From: Methylococcales bacterium
GTDB lineage: Bacteria > Pseudomonadota > Gammaproteobacteria > Methylococcales > Methylomonadaceae
Direction of reading: 5' to 3'
DNA length: 44,588 bases
Assembly (NCBI GenBank): GCA_028688755.1
Contig: JAQTXN010000004.1
Coordinates: 1-44,588 of the forward strand
Every line of letters starts with the position of its first letter. The stretch's first letter is position 1. Position numbers and translations under genes: made by a program. Positions 36,508 to 43,819 of this stretch are shown in pieces. The notes below the pieces were generated by a model that was given only the letters and a program-made list of their open reading frames with translations, ran no database searches and was not told the DNA's origin.

Positions 36508-38478
36508 CTAGAATTTTTGTGTTTTAAAACCGTGAACCGATTGTGCTAACTGTTGCGCTTGTTGTTCAAGAGCTTCAGATGCAGCGGTCGCTTGTTCAAC
36601 TAAAGCGGCGTTTTGTTGCGTGGTGTTATCGAGTTGCACAATCGTTTGATTTACTTGCCCAATTCCTGCGCTTTGCTCGGCTGATGCGCTGCTGATTTCT
36701 GACATAATTTGCGTAACACTTTGAATCGAATTCACAATTTCTGTCATCGTTTGCCCTGCTTGAGTAACCAACTTTCCACCGTCATTGACTTTTTCAACCG
36801 AATCATCGATTAAACGTTTAATTTCCCCCGCTGCATTCGCGGCACGTTGCGCTAAATTTCGTACTTCAATTGCGACAACCGCAAAACCTTTACCTTGCTC
36901 ACCTGCTCTGGCGGCTTCAACAGCCGCGTTCAACGCTAAGATATTGGTTTGGAACGCGATGTCATCAATCACGGTAATAATATCGACGATTCGAAGCGAC
37001 GAGGTATTGATGTCTGCCATTGTGGTGACAACGCTATTTACAACCTCTAAACCTTTACCTGCAATATCTGTCGCGCCAATTGCTAATTGATTGCCGTGTT
37101 TTGCATTTTCAGCGTTACTTTGCACCGTGCTGGTTAATTGCGTCATGCTTGAGGCGGTTTTTTCTAAACTTGCACCTTGTTCTTCAGTGCGATGCGACAA
37201 ATCATTATTTCCTGCGGCAATTTCGCGCGTTGCAGTGCTAATGGTTTCAGCCGATTCTTTGATTTCTTCGATTAACGCTTTCAAATTTTCAACTGTGCTG
37301 TTCATTTCGCCTGTAACTTTACCAAACGTTCCTGCGTAATGTTTATCGATAGTTTGGGTTAAATCTCCTTTTGCCAAAGCATTAGCGACGCGCTCAATAT
37401 CTTTAAAACCGTTATCGCAGGTTTCAAGCAAACTATTGAGTGACAACATCATCTCTTTAAACGTGTATTCAAACTGGTCTGCATTACCACGATGAGTAAA
37501 ATCACCGCTTGCACCTGCTTTAACCAGCAAGTTGATTTCGTTACTGACGCTTAACAAGGTATTTTTAACATCGTCGATGGTGTGTGAAATTTTCGCTTTT
37601 TCATTTGGCAAGCGTTCCATGTCAATTGAAAAATCTCCTTTTGCATAATGCGAAATCACATCAATGATTTGCATTTTTATCGTAATGTGCGATGCAACTA
37701 ACTCGTTCACTCGTGCTGCAATTTCGCCATAAATACCTGCTAATTTACTGGTGTCAATGCGTTCACTGATAAAACCATCAATGTGTTTTTGAGCTAAATT
37801 TTCTTGCGCGACAACGAAACCGTTAAGCGAATGTTGAATTTTCTGCATTGATTTTAATAACACCGCAACAAAATCGTTGCTATCGACATCAATTTTTGAA
37901 CTCAAATCGCCGTCTGCAATGCGTTCTGCAATTTCAGCAACCATTGCCAAACGCACTAATTCTTTGCGTAACTGTACCGCGAGCAGCACTAAAATTGCCG
38001 ATTCAAACACCACAAAGAGTGCGTGAACGACCACAATGCCAAAATCTGCGCCATTTCTAAAAAGCCAAACATCCGCATTTGCCGCTTGCACGAAATTTAA
38101 AACCAAATGATGCACTGCCACCAACGCAGCGGCATAAACAATTACTTTCCAATCTCGATATGCGAGCAAAAATGCCAAAATCGCAAACACACCAAAGTGC
38201 ATTTCGATTAACCCATGACTGGCTTGAATATGTAACGCGACGTTTAAAACCAAGCCCGTTGCAATCGCAATGCGTAATAAAAATGAACCTGCTGCCGTTT
38301 TCCAAATTAAAAATGGCACCACAAACGCAGGCACAGCAATTAGCAAACTCAAAAATACCACGCCATAAAACCAGCCGATACCAATTGAAACGACCAGCAA
38401 AAAGCCGAGCGTTATCATCATGATTCGATCAACTTGAGCGCGAATCGGGGTTAATAAAACTTCTTCGTTAATTTTCAT
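36508..38478 (-). CDS. Methyl-accepting chemotaxis protein with polytopic His-rich membrane sensor
   Basis: This 656-residue chemoreceptor lacks the usual periplasmic ligand domain. Residues about 17-185 form roughly six membrane helices holding H83, H88, H94 ([18 protein letters not shown]) and H123-H124 ([11 protein letters not shown]). Then come HAMP-like segments ([27 protein letters not shown]) and a signalling domain with the conserved tip ([20 protein letters not shown]). The intramembrane His cluster could bind haem or metal (inference), suggesting sensing of redox, gas or membrane state. The start MKINEE at 38478 is preferred because GGAAA lies eight bases upstream; an ATG two codons earlier is possible. 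It has no C-terminal CheR-docking pentapeptide. Confidence 0.92.
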   Translation of the reverse strand: MKINEEVLLTPIRAQVDRIMMITLGFLLVVSIGIGWFYGVVFLSLLIAVPAFVVPFLIWKTAAGSFLLRIAIATGLVLNVALHIQASHGLIEMHFGVFAILAFLLAYRDWKVIVYAAALVAVHHLVLNFVQAANADVWLFRNGADFGIVVVHALFVVFESAILVLLAVQLRKELVRLAMVAEIAERIADGDLSSKIDVDSNDFVAVLLKSMQKIQHSLNGFVVAQENLAQKHIDGFISERIDTSKLAGIYGEIAARVNELVASHITIKMQIIDVISHYAKGDFSIDMERLPNEKAKISHTIDDVKNTLLSVSNEINLLVKAGASGDFTHRGNADQFEYTFKEMMLSLNSLLETCDNGFKDIERVANALAKGDLTQTIDKHYAGTFGKVTGEMNSTVENLKALIEEIKESAETISTATREIAAGNNDLSHRTEEQGASLEKTASSMTQLTSTVQSNAENAKHGNQLAIGATDIAGKGLEVVNSVVTTMADINTSSLRIVDIITVIDDIAFQTNILALNAAVEAARAGEQGKGFAVVAIEVRNLAQRAANAAGEIKRLIDDSVEKVNDGGKLVTQAGQTMTEIVNSIQSVTQIMSEISSASAEQSAGIGQVNQTIVQLDNTTQQNAALVEQATAASEALEQQAQQLAQSVHGFKTQKF

Positions 38479-38623
38479 AAACATTTTCCGTATTTTTTAA
38501 ACTCAAACAGTGTGACGGCGTGATGTCATTTAATGCCATATAAAAGAGCATTCCCGCGCTGTATAAGAACCATGTAATAAATAACATAGTTAACGGTTTG
38601 TTTATTTTTTTGGGATTTGACAT
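38468..38623 (-). CDS. Possible 51-residue single-pass membrane protein
   Basis: An ATG at 38623 opens a frame of 51 codons ending at a TAA inside the start of the chemoreceptor gene (11-base overlap). It has a basic N-terminus ([11 protein letters not shown]), one clear hydrophobic helix ([20 protein letters not shown]) and a polar tail. The topology and overlap favour a real, coupled small protein; the lack of a Shine-Dalgarno sequence argues against it. No homologue is known to me. Confidence 0.4.
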   Translation of the reverse strand: MSNPKKINKPLTMLFITWFLYSAGMLFYMALNDITPSHCLSLKNTENVYEN

Positions 38624-38642
38624 GACTGTGCGATGGGGTAGT

Positions 38643-38676
38643 GAATGTTAGTCGCAAATTTTATCGGCTAACATTC
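38643..38676 (-). terminator. Hairpin downstream of the TolC-family gene
   Basis: GAATGTTAG and CTAACATTC are perfect 9-base arms 16 bases apart, with two further pairs inside. It lies 31 bases after the tolC-like stop on the minus strand. There is no clear T-tract, so it may be a weak terminator, an mRNA 3' stabiliser or an operator for the next gene. Confidence 0.45.
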
Positions 38677-38706
38677 AAAATGCTGTAGGAGTTTTGATTT
38701 CGATAA

Positions 38707-39981
38707 TCAAAAAGTTCCTATTGCTCGCTGCAATTTCAAATTGGCTAACGCAAAATCATAGTTTGCATTGTTCAAATTATTGTGGGTTTTGGTGCGTAAA
38801 TCTTCGGCTTGAATCACGTCAGTATGCGTGGCTAAACCTTGTTGGTAACGGTCATTGGTGACTTTTAAATTTTCATCGGCTTGCACAATCGTTTGTTTGG
38901 CAACGTCTAAACGTTGTTGCGTTTCTTGTGTATCAAGCCACGCGCTACGAACTTGCAACAAAATTTGTCCTGATAATTCTTCACGTTGTTCTTGCAGAGC
39001 TAAGGCTTGTTTTTCTAACGCTTCGCCTTTGTGACCTGTGCTGCCGTCAAATAATTTCCAATCCACACCGACATTGGCTTGCCATAAACCTTCGTAGGCT
39101 TGATAACGATTTTGTTGATATTGATAACCGCCATTGAGCGCAACTTGCGGCATTAAATTCGCTTTCATGGCTTGCATTTGCTCGTGTAACGACTGAATTT
39201 GTTGATTTAAAACGGCAATTTCAGGACGTTGACCCAGCGCGTTTTGATTTAAATTTTCTAAACTCGTTTTGGATAATTCGGGGAACTTTTTAGATAGCTC
39301 AACTTTTGCGTTTAATTGGCGCGTGAGCAGTTGGTTATAACGTGCTTTGGCGTTGTCATAAACATTCGCAGCTTGCAGTAAAAGCTGTTTCGCGTTGAGT
39401 AATTCTACGTCAGCGGCAAGCAAATCGTTTTTTGCGACGATGCCTTGCTCAAATAAATTTTTTACATCTTTGGCGTGACTTTCCAAACTCTGAATGTGAC
39501 TTTTCGCCACTTCAACCGCATCTTCAAAACGCAAAACGGCAATGTAGCTGTCAGCTACTTGCATTTTCAAATCCAACACGCTGACTTGTTCATTGGCTTG
39601 CGTGGCATCGAGTGTGGCTTGGGCGGCGTTGATGTTGTGTGTAATTTTGCCGCTGGTATAAATCGGCAAACTCGCCATTGCTTGCGCTCTTACGCTGCCA
39701 TCTTGTTGCATCGCAAATTGTGCGGATTGACCACCGATAGTCGTTTTGGCAGACGGTGTTTCGTTGTATTGCGTGTAACTCGTGCCGACGTTTAATTCAG
39801 GTAAATTCTGCCCTTGTGCGGCTTGCAGTTGTTCTTGTGAAACGTCGGTATTGGCTTGTGCGGTTTTAATTTGATGATTTGCATTTAACGCCGCTGTCCA
39901 AGCATCGTCTAACGTTTCAGCTTGCGTAGTTGTGGCTAAACATAAACATAAACTTAACCATAAAAAATTAGTTTGTCGCAT
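38707..39981 (-). CDS. TolC-family outer-membrane efflux protein
   Basis: This 424-residue outer-membrane channel starts with a signal peptide (MRQTNFLWLSLCLCLATTTQA, cleavage before ETLDDAW). Two halves of long coiled coils follow (for example SHIQSLESHAKDVKNLFEQGIVAKNDLLAADVELL and the matching DERYQQGLATHTDVIQAED-type repeat near the end), as in OEP-family trimers. The ATG at 39981 has AGGA nine bases upstream; a longer ORF start is spurious. It overlaps tetR by 14 bases and is cotranscribed with it. It should pair with EmrA/EmrB encoded divergently to form a tripartite drug pump. It could also serve other exporters. Confidence 0.93.
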   Translation of the reverse strand: MRQTNFLWLSLCLCLATTTQAETLDDAWTAALNANHQIKTAQANTDVSQEQLQAAQGQNLPELNVGTSYTQYNETPSAKTTIGGQSAQFAMQQDGSVRAQAMASLPIYTSGKITHNINAAQATLDATQANEQVSVLDLKMQVADSYIAVLRFEDAVEVAKSHIQSLESHAKDVKNLFEQGIVAKNDLLAADVELLNAKQLLLQAANVYDNAKARYNQLLTRQLNAKVELSKKFPELSKTSLENLNQNALGQRPEIAVLNQQIQSLHEQMQAMKANLMPQVALNGGYQYQQNRYQAYEGLWQANVGVDWKLFDGSTGHKGEALEKQALALQEQREELSGQILLQVRSAWLDTQETQQRLDVAKQTIVQADENLKVTNDRYQQGLATHTDVIQAEDLRTKTHNNLNNANYDFALANLKLQRAIGTF

Positions 39982-40585
39982 GGCGAATTCCTTGTAAGAA
40001 AAAAGCGGTAGCCGATTCAATCAGTTGAATCCGTTCTGCTTCATTCGGTGGTGGTTGTACGCCTAACAAACAACGAAAATGCAACTCCCCTTTGAGCAAA
40101 CTAAAAAACGCATCCGCTGAAAAATGAGTATTAGGAATTGAAAATTGGTTGCTGTCTAATTGCTGTAAATATGATTCGACTTGATTGATAGCGAGCTTTG
40201 CACCGTTGTCATAAACCATTTGACCTAATTCGGGAAATTCGTGACTTTCAGAAATAACCAAACGATAAATTGCCAAACCTTCCGAGGAATAAAGAAATTC
40301 AACCACGGATAAGGCAATTTTTTTCAATGTTTGCGTTACATCGTCTGCATCGGACAAGGTTTGAGTGATTGTGTGTAAAAGTGATGAGCAGAATTGAGAG
40401 ACAACAGCGGTAAGTAAGGCATTTTTACTTTCAAAATGGTTATAAAGCGTGGCTTTGGAAACGGGCGCAGTTTGAGCAATTTTATCCATGCTCACGCTAC
40501 GATAATTGTGCGTTAAAAACAGCGTCGTTGCCGCTTGCATAATGGCGTGACGTTTTGTGTCAGAGGTTTCGAGGAATTCAGTCAT
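39968..40585 (-). CDS. TetR-family transcriptional repressor of the efflux locus
   Basis: This 205-residue regulator has an N-terminal helix-turn-helix (about residues 12-58: AIMQAATTLFLTHNYRSVSMDKIAQTAPVSKATLYNHF), the clear TetR signature. The C-terminal helical domain (ligand binding, dimerisation) includes a stretch like the TetR_C-type domains of efflux repressors. It is transcribed together with tolC and divergently from emrA-emrB. A near-palindrome in the shared promoter region is its likely operator, implying repression of both units and autoregulation, relieved by a pump substrate (inference). Confidence 0.92.
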   Translation of the reverse strand: MTEFLETSDTKRHAIMQAATTLFLTHNYRSVSMDKIAQTAPVSKATLYNHFESKNALLTAVVSQFCSSLLHTITQTLSDADDVTQTLKKIALSVVEFLYSSEGLAIYRLVISESHEFPELGQMVYDNGAKLAINQVESYLQQLDSNQFSIPNTHFSADAFFSLLKGELHFRCLLGVQPPPNEAERIQLIESATAFFLQGIRHATN

Positions 40586-40599
40586 GTTAAAATCAATGC

Positions 40600-40627
40600 T
40601 TGCTAAATAAAACGGATGTCTTAGAAT
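40600..40627 (+). promoter_or_regulatory. Candidate sigma-70 promoter for emrA-emrB
   Basis: TTGCTA (40600-40605) and TAGAAT (40622-40627) are 16 bases apart, a plausible -35/-10 pair. The TetR operator begins at the end of the -10 box, so bound repressor would block this promoter. Confidence 0.5.
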
Positions 40628-40651
40628 AAACTGAACCGTTTAGTTTATCAA
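40623..40651 (-). promoter_or_regulatory. Candidate sigma-70 promoter for tetR-tolC
   Basis: On the minus strand TTGATA (40651-40646) and TATTCT (40628-40623) are spaced by 17 bases. The palindrome fills the spacer, which would give autoregulation of the repressor. Confidence 0.5.
40626..40648. promoter_or_regulatory. TetR-type operator, 23-bp near-palindrome
   Basis: The left half ATAAACTGAAC and right half GTTTAGTTTAT are reverse complements except for one symmetrical mismatch pair, around a central C. It sits in the 78-bp gap between the divergent tetR and emrA genes and overlaps both candidate promoters. Confidence 0.85.
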
Positions 40652-40663
40652 GGGCGTTTATTT

Positions 40664-41686
40664 ATGCAGCGTTTTATTACTTTTTCACTTTTAATTTTTG
40701 TCCTCGCTTACGCGGGATGGTCTGGTTTTTCGTGGTTTCAAGAGCGTCAGCATTATGAAAGTACCGATAATGCTTATTTAAAAACCAACAGCGTTTTAAT
40801 TACGCCCAAAGTGTCGGGTTATATCACCGAATTATTTATTGATGATAATCAAGTGGTTAAACAAGGCGACGTGCTTGCCGTGATTGATAGTCGTGATTAT
40901 CAAGCGAAACTTGATTTAGCGCAGGCTCACCTGCTTGAGGCACAAGCTGATGTGCAACGTTTGCAAGCGGTGAAAAATACCCAACACGCCAACATTGCCA
41001 GCGCAAGTGCCGCTGTTTCAGCTGTCGAGGCACAACGTCAACAAATCAATCAAGATTTGCAACGCTTTAATGCGTTAATCGAACGTGGTTCTGCACCACG
41101 ACAAACGCTTGATAACATTCAAGCCCAATCCAAACAAGCTGCCGCGCAGTTACGCGGTTCACAAGCTAACGTTTCCGCGCAACAAAAACAACTCACCAGT
41201 TATGACCGTGAAATTGAGCAAGCGCAGGCGCGTTTAAAACAAGCTGGGGCGCAAGTTGAACTCGCCAAAATTGATTTGGAAAATACGCAAATTCGTGCGC
41301 CGTTCGATGGCGTGATTGGGCATCGTGGTGTGCAATTGGGTGCATTTGTCCAAGCAGGAACGAATTTAGCCTATTTGCTTGAAACAAAGAAAATCTGGGT
41401 AGAAGCCAATTTCAAAGAAACCCAAATTGAAAATATGAAAGCCTCGCAGCCTGCAAGAATTCACGTTGATGCGTTTCCAGATGTTGAATTCACGGGCAAA
41501 GTAGATAGCTTTTCGCCTGCGAGCGGCGCAGATTTCAGCATTTTGCCCGCTGAAAATGCGACGGGAAATTTCACTAAAATCGTGCGTCGTGTGCCTGTAA
41601 AAATCGTATTTGATGAAAATGAAAATACCGCGTTGCTCAAATCAGGCTTGTCTACCACTGTGAAAGTGCAAGTGAAACCGCTATGA
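40664..41686 (+). CDS. emrA: EmrA/HlyD-family periplasmic adaptor of a multidrug pump
   Basis: This 340-residue membrane fusion protein has one N-terminal membrane anchor (FITFSLLIFVLAYAGWSGF), then STDNAYLKTNSVLITPKVSGYI, the lipoyl-half motif typical of EmrA, a long coiled-coil hairpin (about 85-195), the second lipoyl half (DLENTQIRAPFDGVIGHRGV) and a beta-barrel (RIHVDAFPDVEFTGKV). It would link the EmrB transporter to the TolC-type channel. The stop overlaps emrB by four bases (ATGA). AAGGGCG precedes the ATG, and the TetR operator lies 16 bases upstream. Confidence 0.93.
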   Translation: MQRFITFSLLIFVLAYAGWSGFSWFQERQHYESTDNAYLKTNSVLITPKVSGYITELFIDDNQVVKQGDVLAVIDSRDYQAKLDLAQAHLLEAQADVQRLQAVKNTQHANIASASAAVSAVEAQRQQINQDLQRFNALIERGSAPRQTLDNIQAQSKQAAAQLRGSQANVSAQQKQLTSYDREIEQAQARLKQAGAQVELAKIDLENTQIRAPFDGVIGHRGVQLGAFVQAGTNLAYLLETKKIWVEANFKETQIENMKASQPARIHVDAFPDVEFTGKVDSFSPASGADFSILPAENATGNFTKIVRRVPVKIVFDENENTALLKSGLSTTVKVQVKPL

Positions 41687-43197
41687 CCGCCGTCAACGAA
41701 CAGGGAGAACGCATTTTAACTACGGGTGAGTGGATTGGCTTTTTTAGCATGGCAATCGGCGTGTTTATGGCGGTTCTCGACATTCAAATTGTTGCCAGTT
41801 CGTTGCAAGAAATTCAAGCGGGTTTATCGGCAACGCAAGATGAAATTGCGTGGGTGCAAACCTCGTATTTAATCGCCGAAGTTATCATTATTCCTTTATC
41901 GGGTTGGCTCGGACGGGTTTTTTCGACGCGCTATTTATTCGTTTTATCGGTGGGTGGTTTTACGTTAGCCAGTTTGGCGTGTGCCTTTGCATGGAATTTG
42001 CCCGCCATGATTGTATTTCGTTGCATTCAAGGTTTTTTCGGTGGCGCGATGATTCCGATGACCTTCACGATTATTTTCATTTTGTTCCCGCCCCGTTTGC
42101 AACCGACGATGAGTATTGTTTTAGGTCTAATTGTCACAATGGCTCCAACAATTGGCCCTGTTTTAGGTGGCTATTTAACCGATGCGTTTAGTTGGCAATT
42201 ACTGTTTTTAATCAATGTGATTCCAGGTTTTATCGTTTGTTTTTTAGTTTTTACTTTTTTGGACATCGATAAACCCGATTGGGGGTTGCTTAAAAAAATC
42301 GATTTTATCGGCATTGCGTTGATTACGATTTGTTTGGGGTGCTTGCAATATGTATTGGAAGAAGGCGCACGCGATCAATGGTTGGAAGATGATTTAATTT
42401 TGACACTTACGGTTATCGCGACAATTAGCGGGATTGCGATGTTTTGGTGGGAGTTGACCCATTCACATCCGATTATTGATTTGTACGCATTTAAAAATCG
42501 TAACTTTGCCATTGGATGTGCGTTTAGTTTTATTTTGGGTATTGGGTTGTACACGATTATTTATTTAACACCGATTTATTTGAGCAGCATTAAAGGCTTG
42601 AACAGTTTGCAGATTGGTTATTACTTGATGGTGGTCGGGTTGTTTCAATTAGTTTCTGCGTTTATTGCAGGGCCACTCGAAAAAACGCTGGATTTGCGTT
42701 TAATGCTTTGCTTAGGAATGTGCATGTTTGGGTTGGGTTCGTGGTTGAATGGTGAATTAACGGCTGAATCAGGGTATTGGGAATTTTTCTTACCACAAGC
42801 CATTCGCGGCGGGGCGTTGATGTTGTGTTTCTTGCCCATTAACACCTTGACGTTAGGTTTATTGCCGATTGAAGAAGTAAAAAATGCCAGTGGTTTATAT
42901 AATTTAATGCGAAATTTAGGAGGCGCGATGGGCTTGGCGGTTGCCAATACCTTGATGTTAACGTTAAACAAAACGCATTATGGTGCATTGCGTGAGTCTA
43001 TCAGTGCAACTGATGAAATCGGGCAGCATATTACACAGATTGAAATTGCGCGTTTAACAGCATTAGCGTGGCGCGAAGCAGAAGTGATGACATTTAATAA
43101 TTTATTTCAAATTATCGCGTTTATTTTCTTATCTGCATTGTTGCTTGCACCGTTTTTGAAGAAAGTCGAGAAATCGGATGCGATACTTGGCGAATAA
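41683..43197 (+). CDS. emrB: EmrB-type MFS multidrug exporter (DHA2, 14 TM)
   Basis: This 504-residue major-facilitator protein has about 14 membrane helices and the DHA2 signatures: GVFMAVLDIQIVASSLQEI in TM1, WVQTSYLIAEVIIIPLSGWLGR with motif A, and IQGFFGGAMIPMTF and VTMAPTIGPVLGGYLTD (antiporter motif C). It would use the proton gradient to drive hydrophobic drugs through EmrA and the TolC-type channel. The start overlaps the emrA stop by four bases. A terminator follows directly. Confidence 0.94.
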   Translation: MTAVNEQGERILTTGEWIGFFSMAIGVFMAVLDIQIVASSLQEIQAGLSATQDEIAWVQTSYLIAEVIIIPLSGWLGRVFSTRYLFVLSVGGFTLASLACAFAWNLPAMIVFRCIQGFFGGAMIPMTFTIIFILFPPRLQPTMSIVLGLIVTMAPTIGPVLGGYLTDAFSWQLLFLINVIPGFIVCFLVFTFLDIDKPDWGLLKKIDFIGIALITICLGCLQYVLEEGARDQWLEDDLILTLTVIATISGIAMFWWELTHSHPIIDLYAFKNRNFAIGCAFSFILGIGLYTIIYLTPIYLSSIKGLNSLQIGYYLMVVGLFQLVSAFIAGPLEKTLDLRLMLCLGMCMFGLGSWLNGELTAESGYWEFFLPQAIRGGALMLCFLPINTLTLGLLPIEEVKNASGLYNLMRNLGGAMGLAVANTLMLTLNKTHYGALRESISATDEIGQHITQIEIARLTALAWREAEVMTFNNLFQIIAFIFLSALLLAPFLKKVEKSDAILGE

Positions 43198-43205
43198 AAA
43201 GGTTA

Positions 43206-43248
43206 AAAAAAACCGCCTCCCACTTGCACAGTGGTGAGGCGGTTTTTT
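43206..43248. terminator. Bidirectional terminator between emrB and the retropepsin gene (repeat copy 1)
   Basis: The hairpin CCGCCTC-CCAC / GTGG-T-GAGGCGG is flanked by A and T tracts, so it can stop transcription of emrB (+) and of the protease gene (-). The same sequence recurs at 43722. Confidence 0.92.
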
Positions 43249-43270
43249 CTTATGACTTCAAGTAAAAGCG
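43206..43270. repeat. 65-bp direct repeat, copy 1
   Basis: This sequence is identical to 43722-43786 over 65 bases. It contains the terminator hairpin and ends with AGTAAAAGCG. The two copies flank the retropepsin gene on either side, 516 bp apart. Confidence 0.93.
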
Positions 43271-43298
43271 AGTTTTAACACAACCTCCGCTTTTACTT
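43259..43298 (-). terminator. Second hairpin at the 3' end of the retropepsin gene
   Basis: AAGTAAAAGCG, the last part of repeat copy 1, pairs exactly with CGCTTTTACTT, which spans the protease stop codon. This gives a second hairpin just before the main terminator on the minus strand. Confidence 0.55.
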
Positions 43299-43673
43299 TA
43301 CCAAAGCAACAGGGTAATTAGGGTGCAGTGGGTTAATTGCGAGTGTTTGCAAGCGTGGATGCACAACTAAGTCCATTGCCTCCATTGGAATTACACCTAA
43401 TAACGGCTCATTACCTAACACTACTGCTTCTGTTATATAACTTCGATTTTCAAACGCTATTTCAATCGGGGCAATCCGAGGCACTTTGCGTTGATGTCCA
43501 TCGGCTAACATAACGACCTGTTGGCTAACTTCGGTCGTATCAAATCCCAGCTGTAACGCAATTTCTTCGGTTACACACATAAACGTCGCGCCCGTATCGA
43601 CTAACGCATTTATTTCAATCTGTTGTTTGCCAAAAAGATTGGTAAGTGTCAGTTTTGCATACGTTAATCCCAT
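43293..43673 (-). CDS. Retropepsin-like aspartic protease domain protein (clan AA)
   Basis: This 126-residue single-domain protein has the catalytic motif ALVDTGATFMCV (Asp26-Thr-Gly-Ala), then EEIALQLGF, a beta-rich middle and PLLGVIPMEAMDLVVHP, the pattern of bacterial retroviral-type aspartyl proteases. Such proteins act as homodimers, each giving one Asp. It has no signal peptide or membrane segment, so it is probably cytoplasmic. Its substrate is unknown. GGAG lies seven bases before the ATG. It stands alone between two copies of a 65-bp repeat. Confidence 0.85.
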   Translation of the reverse strand: MGLTYAKLTLTNLFGKQQIEINALVDTGATFMCVTEEIALQLGFDTTEVSQQVVMLADGHQRKVPRIAPIEIAFENRSYITEAVVLGNEPLLGVIPMEAMDLVVHPRLQTLAINPLHPNYPVALVK

Positions 43674-43721
43674 AATTCTGCTCCAAAAAATTTAAACTCA
43701 AATTTTACCACGCACGCACAC

Positions 43722-43764
43722 AAAAAAACCGCCTCCCACTTGCACAGTGGTGAGGCGGTTTTTT
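43722..43764. terminator. Terminator of the right-hand RTX gene (repeat copy 2)
   Basis: This hairpin is identical to that at 43206-43248 and lies downstream of the RTX gene on the minus strand. It separates that gene from the protease gene. Confidence 0.9.
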
Positions 43765-43786
43765 CTTATGACTTCAAGTAAAAGCG
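43722..43786. repeat. 65-bp direct repeat, copy 2
   Basis: Identical to 43206-43270. Beyond the repeat the sequences diverge at once (gagtttt versus gggtttaag), which makes the borders sharp. Confidence 0.93.
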
Positions 43787-43810
43787 GGGTTTAAGGAATT
43801 GCCCGCTTTT
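43780..43810 (-). terminator. Second hairpin at the 3' end of the right-hand RTX gene
   Basis: AAAAGCGGG (using the end of repeat copy 2) pairs perfectly with CCCGCTTTT, which lies just after the RTX stop. The same two-hairpin design occurs after the protease gene, although the second arm is a different sequence there. Confidence 0.55.
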
Positions 43811-43819
43811 CATTAGAAA

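Noticed and set aside
38707..43197. TolC/EmrA/EmrB locus as the exporter of the RTX proteins
   Set aside because: The inner-membrane protein is an MFS antiporter, not an ABC transporter with a C39-like or HlyB domain, and it is linked to a TetR drug-type regulator. The TolC-like protein might still be shared.
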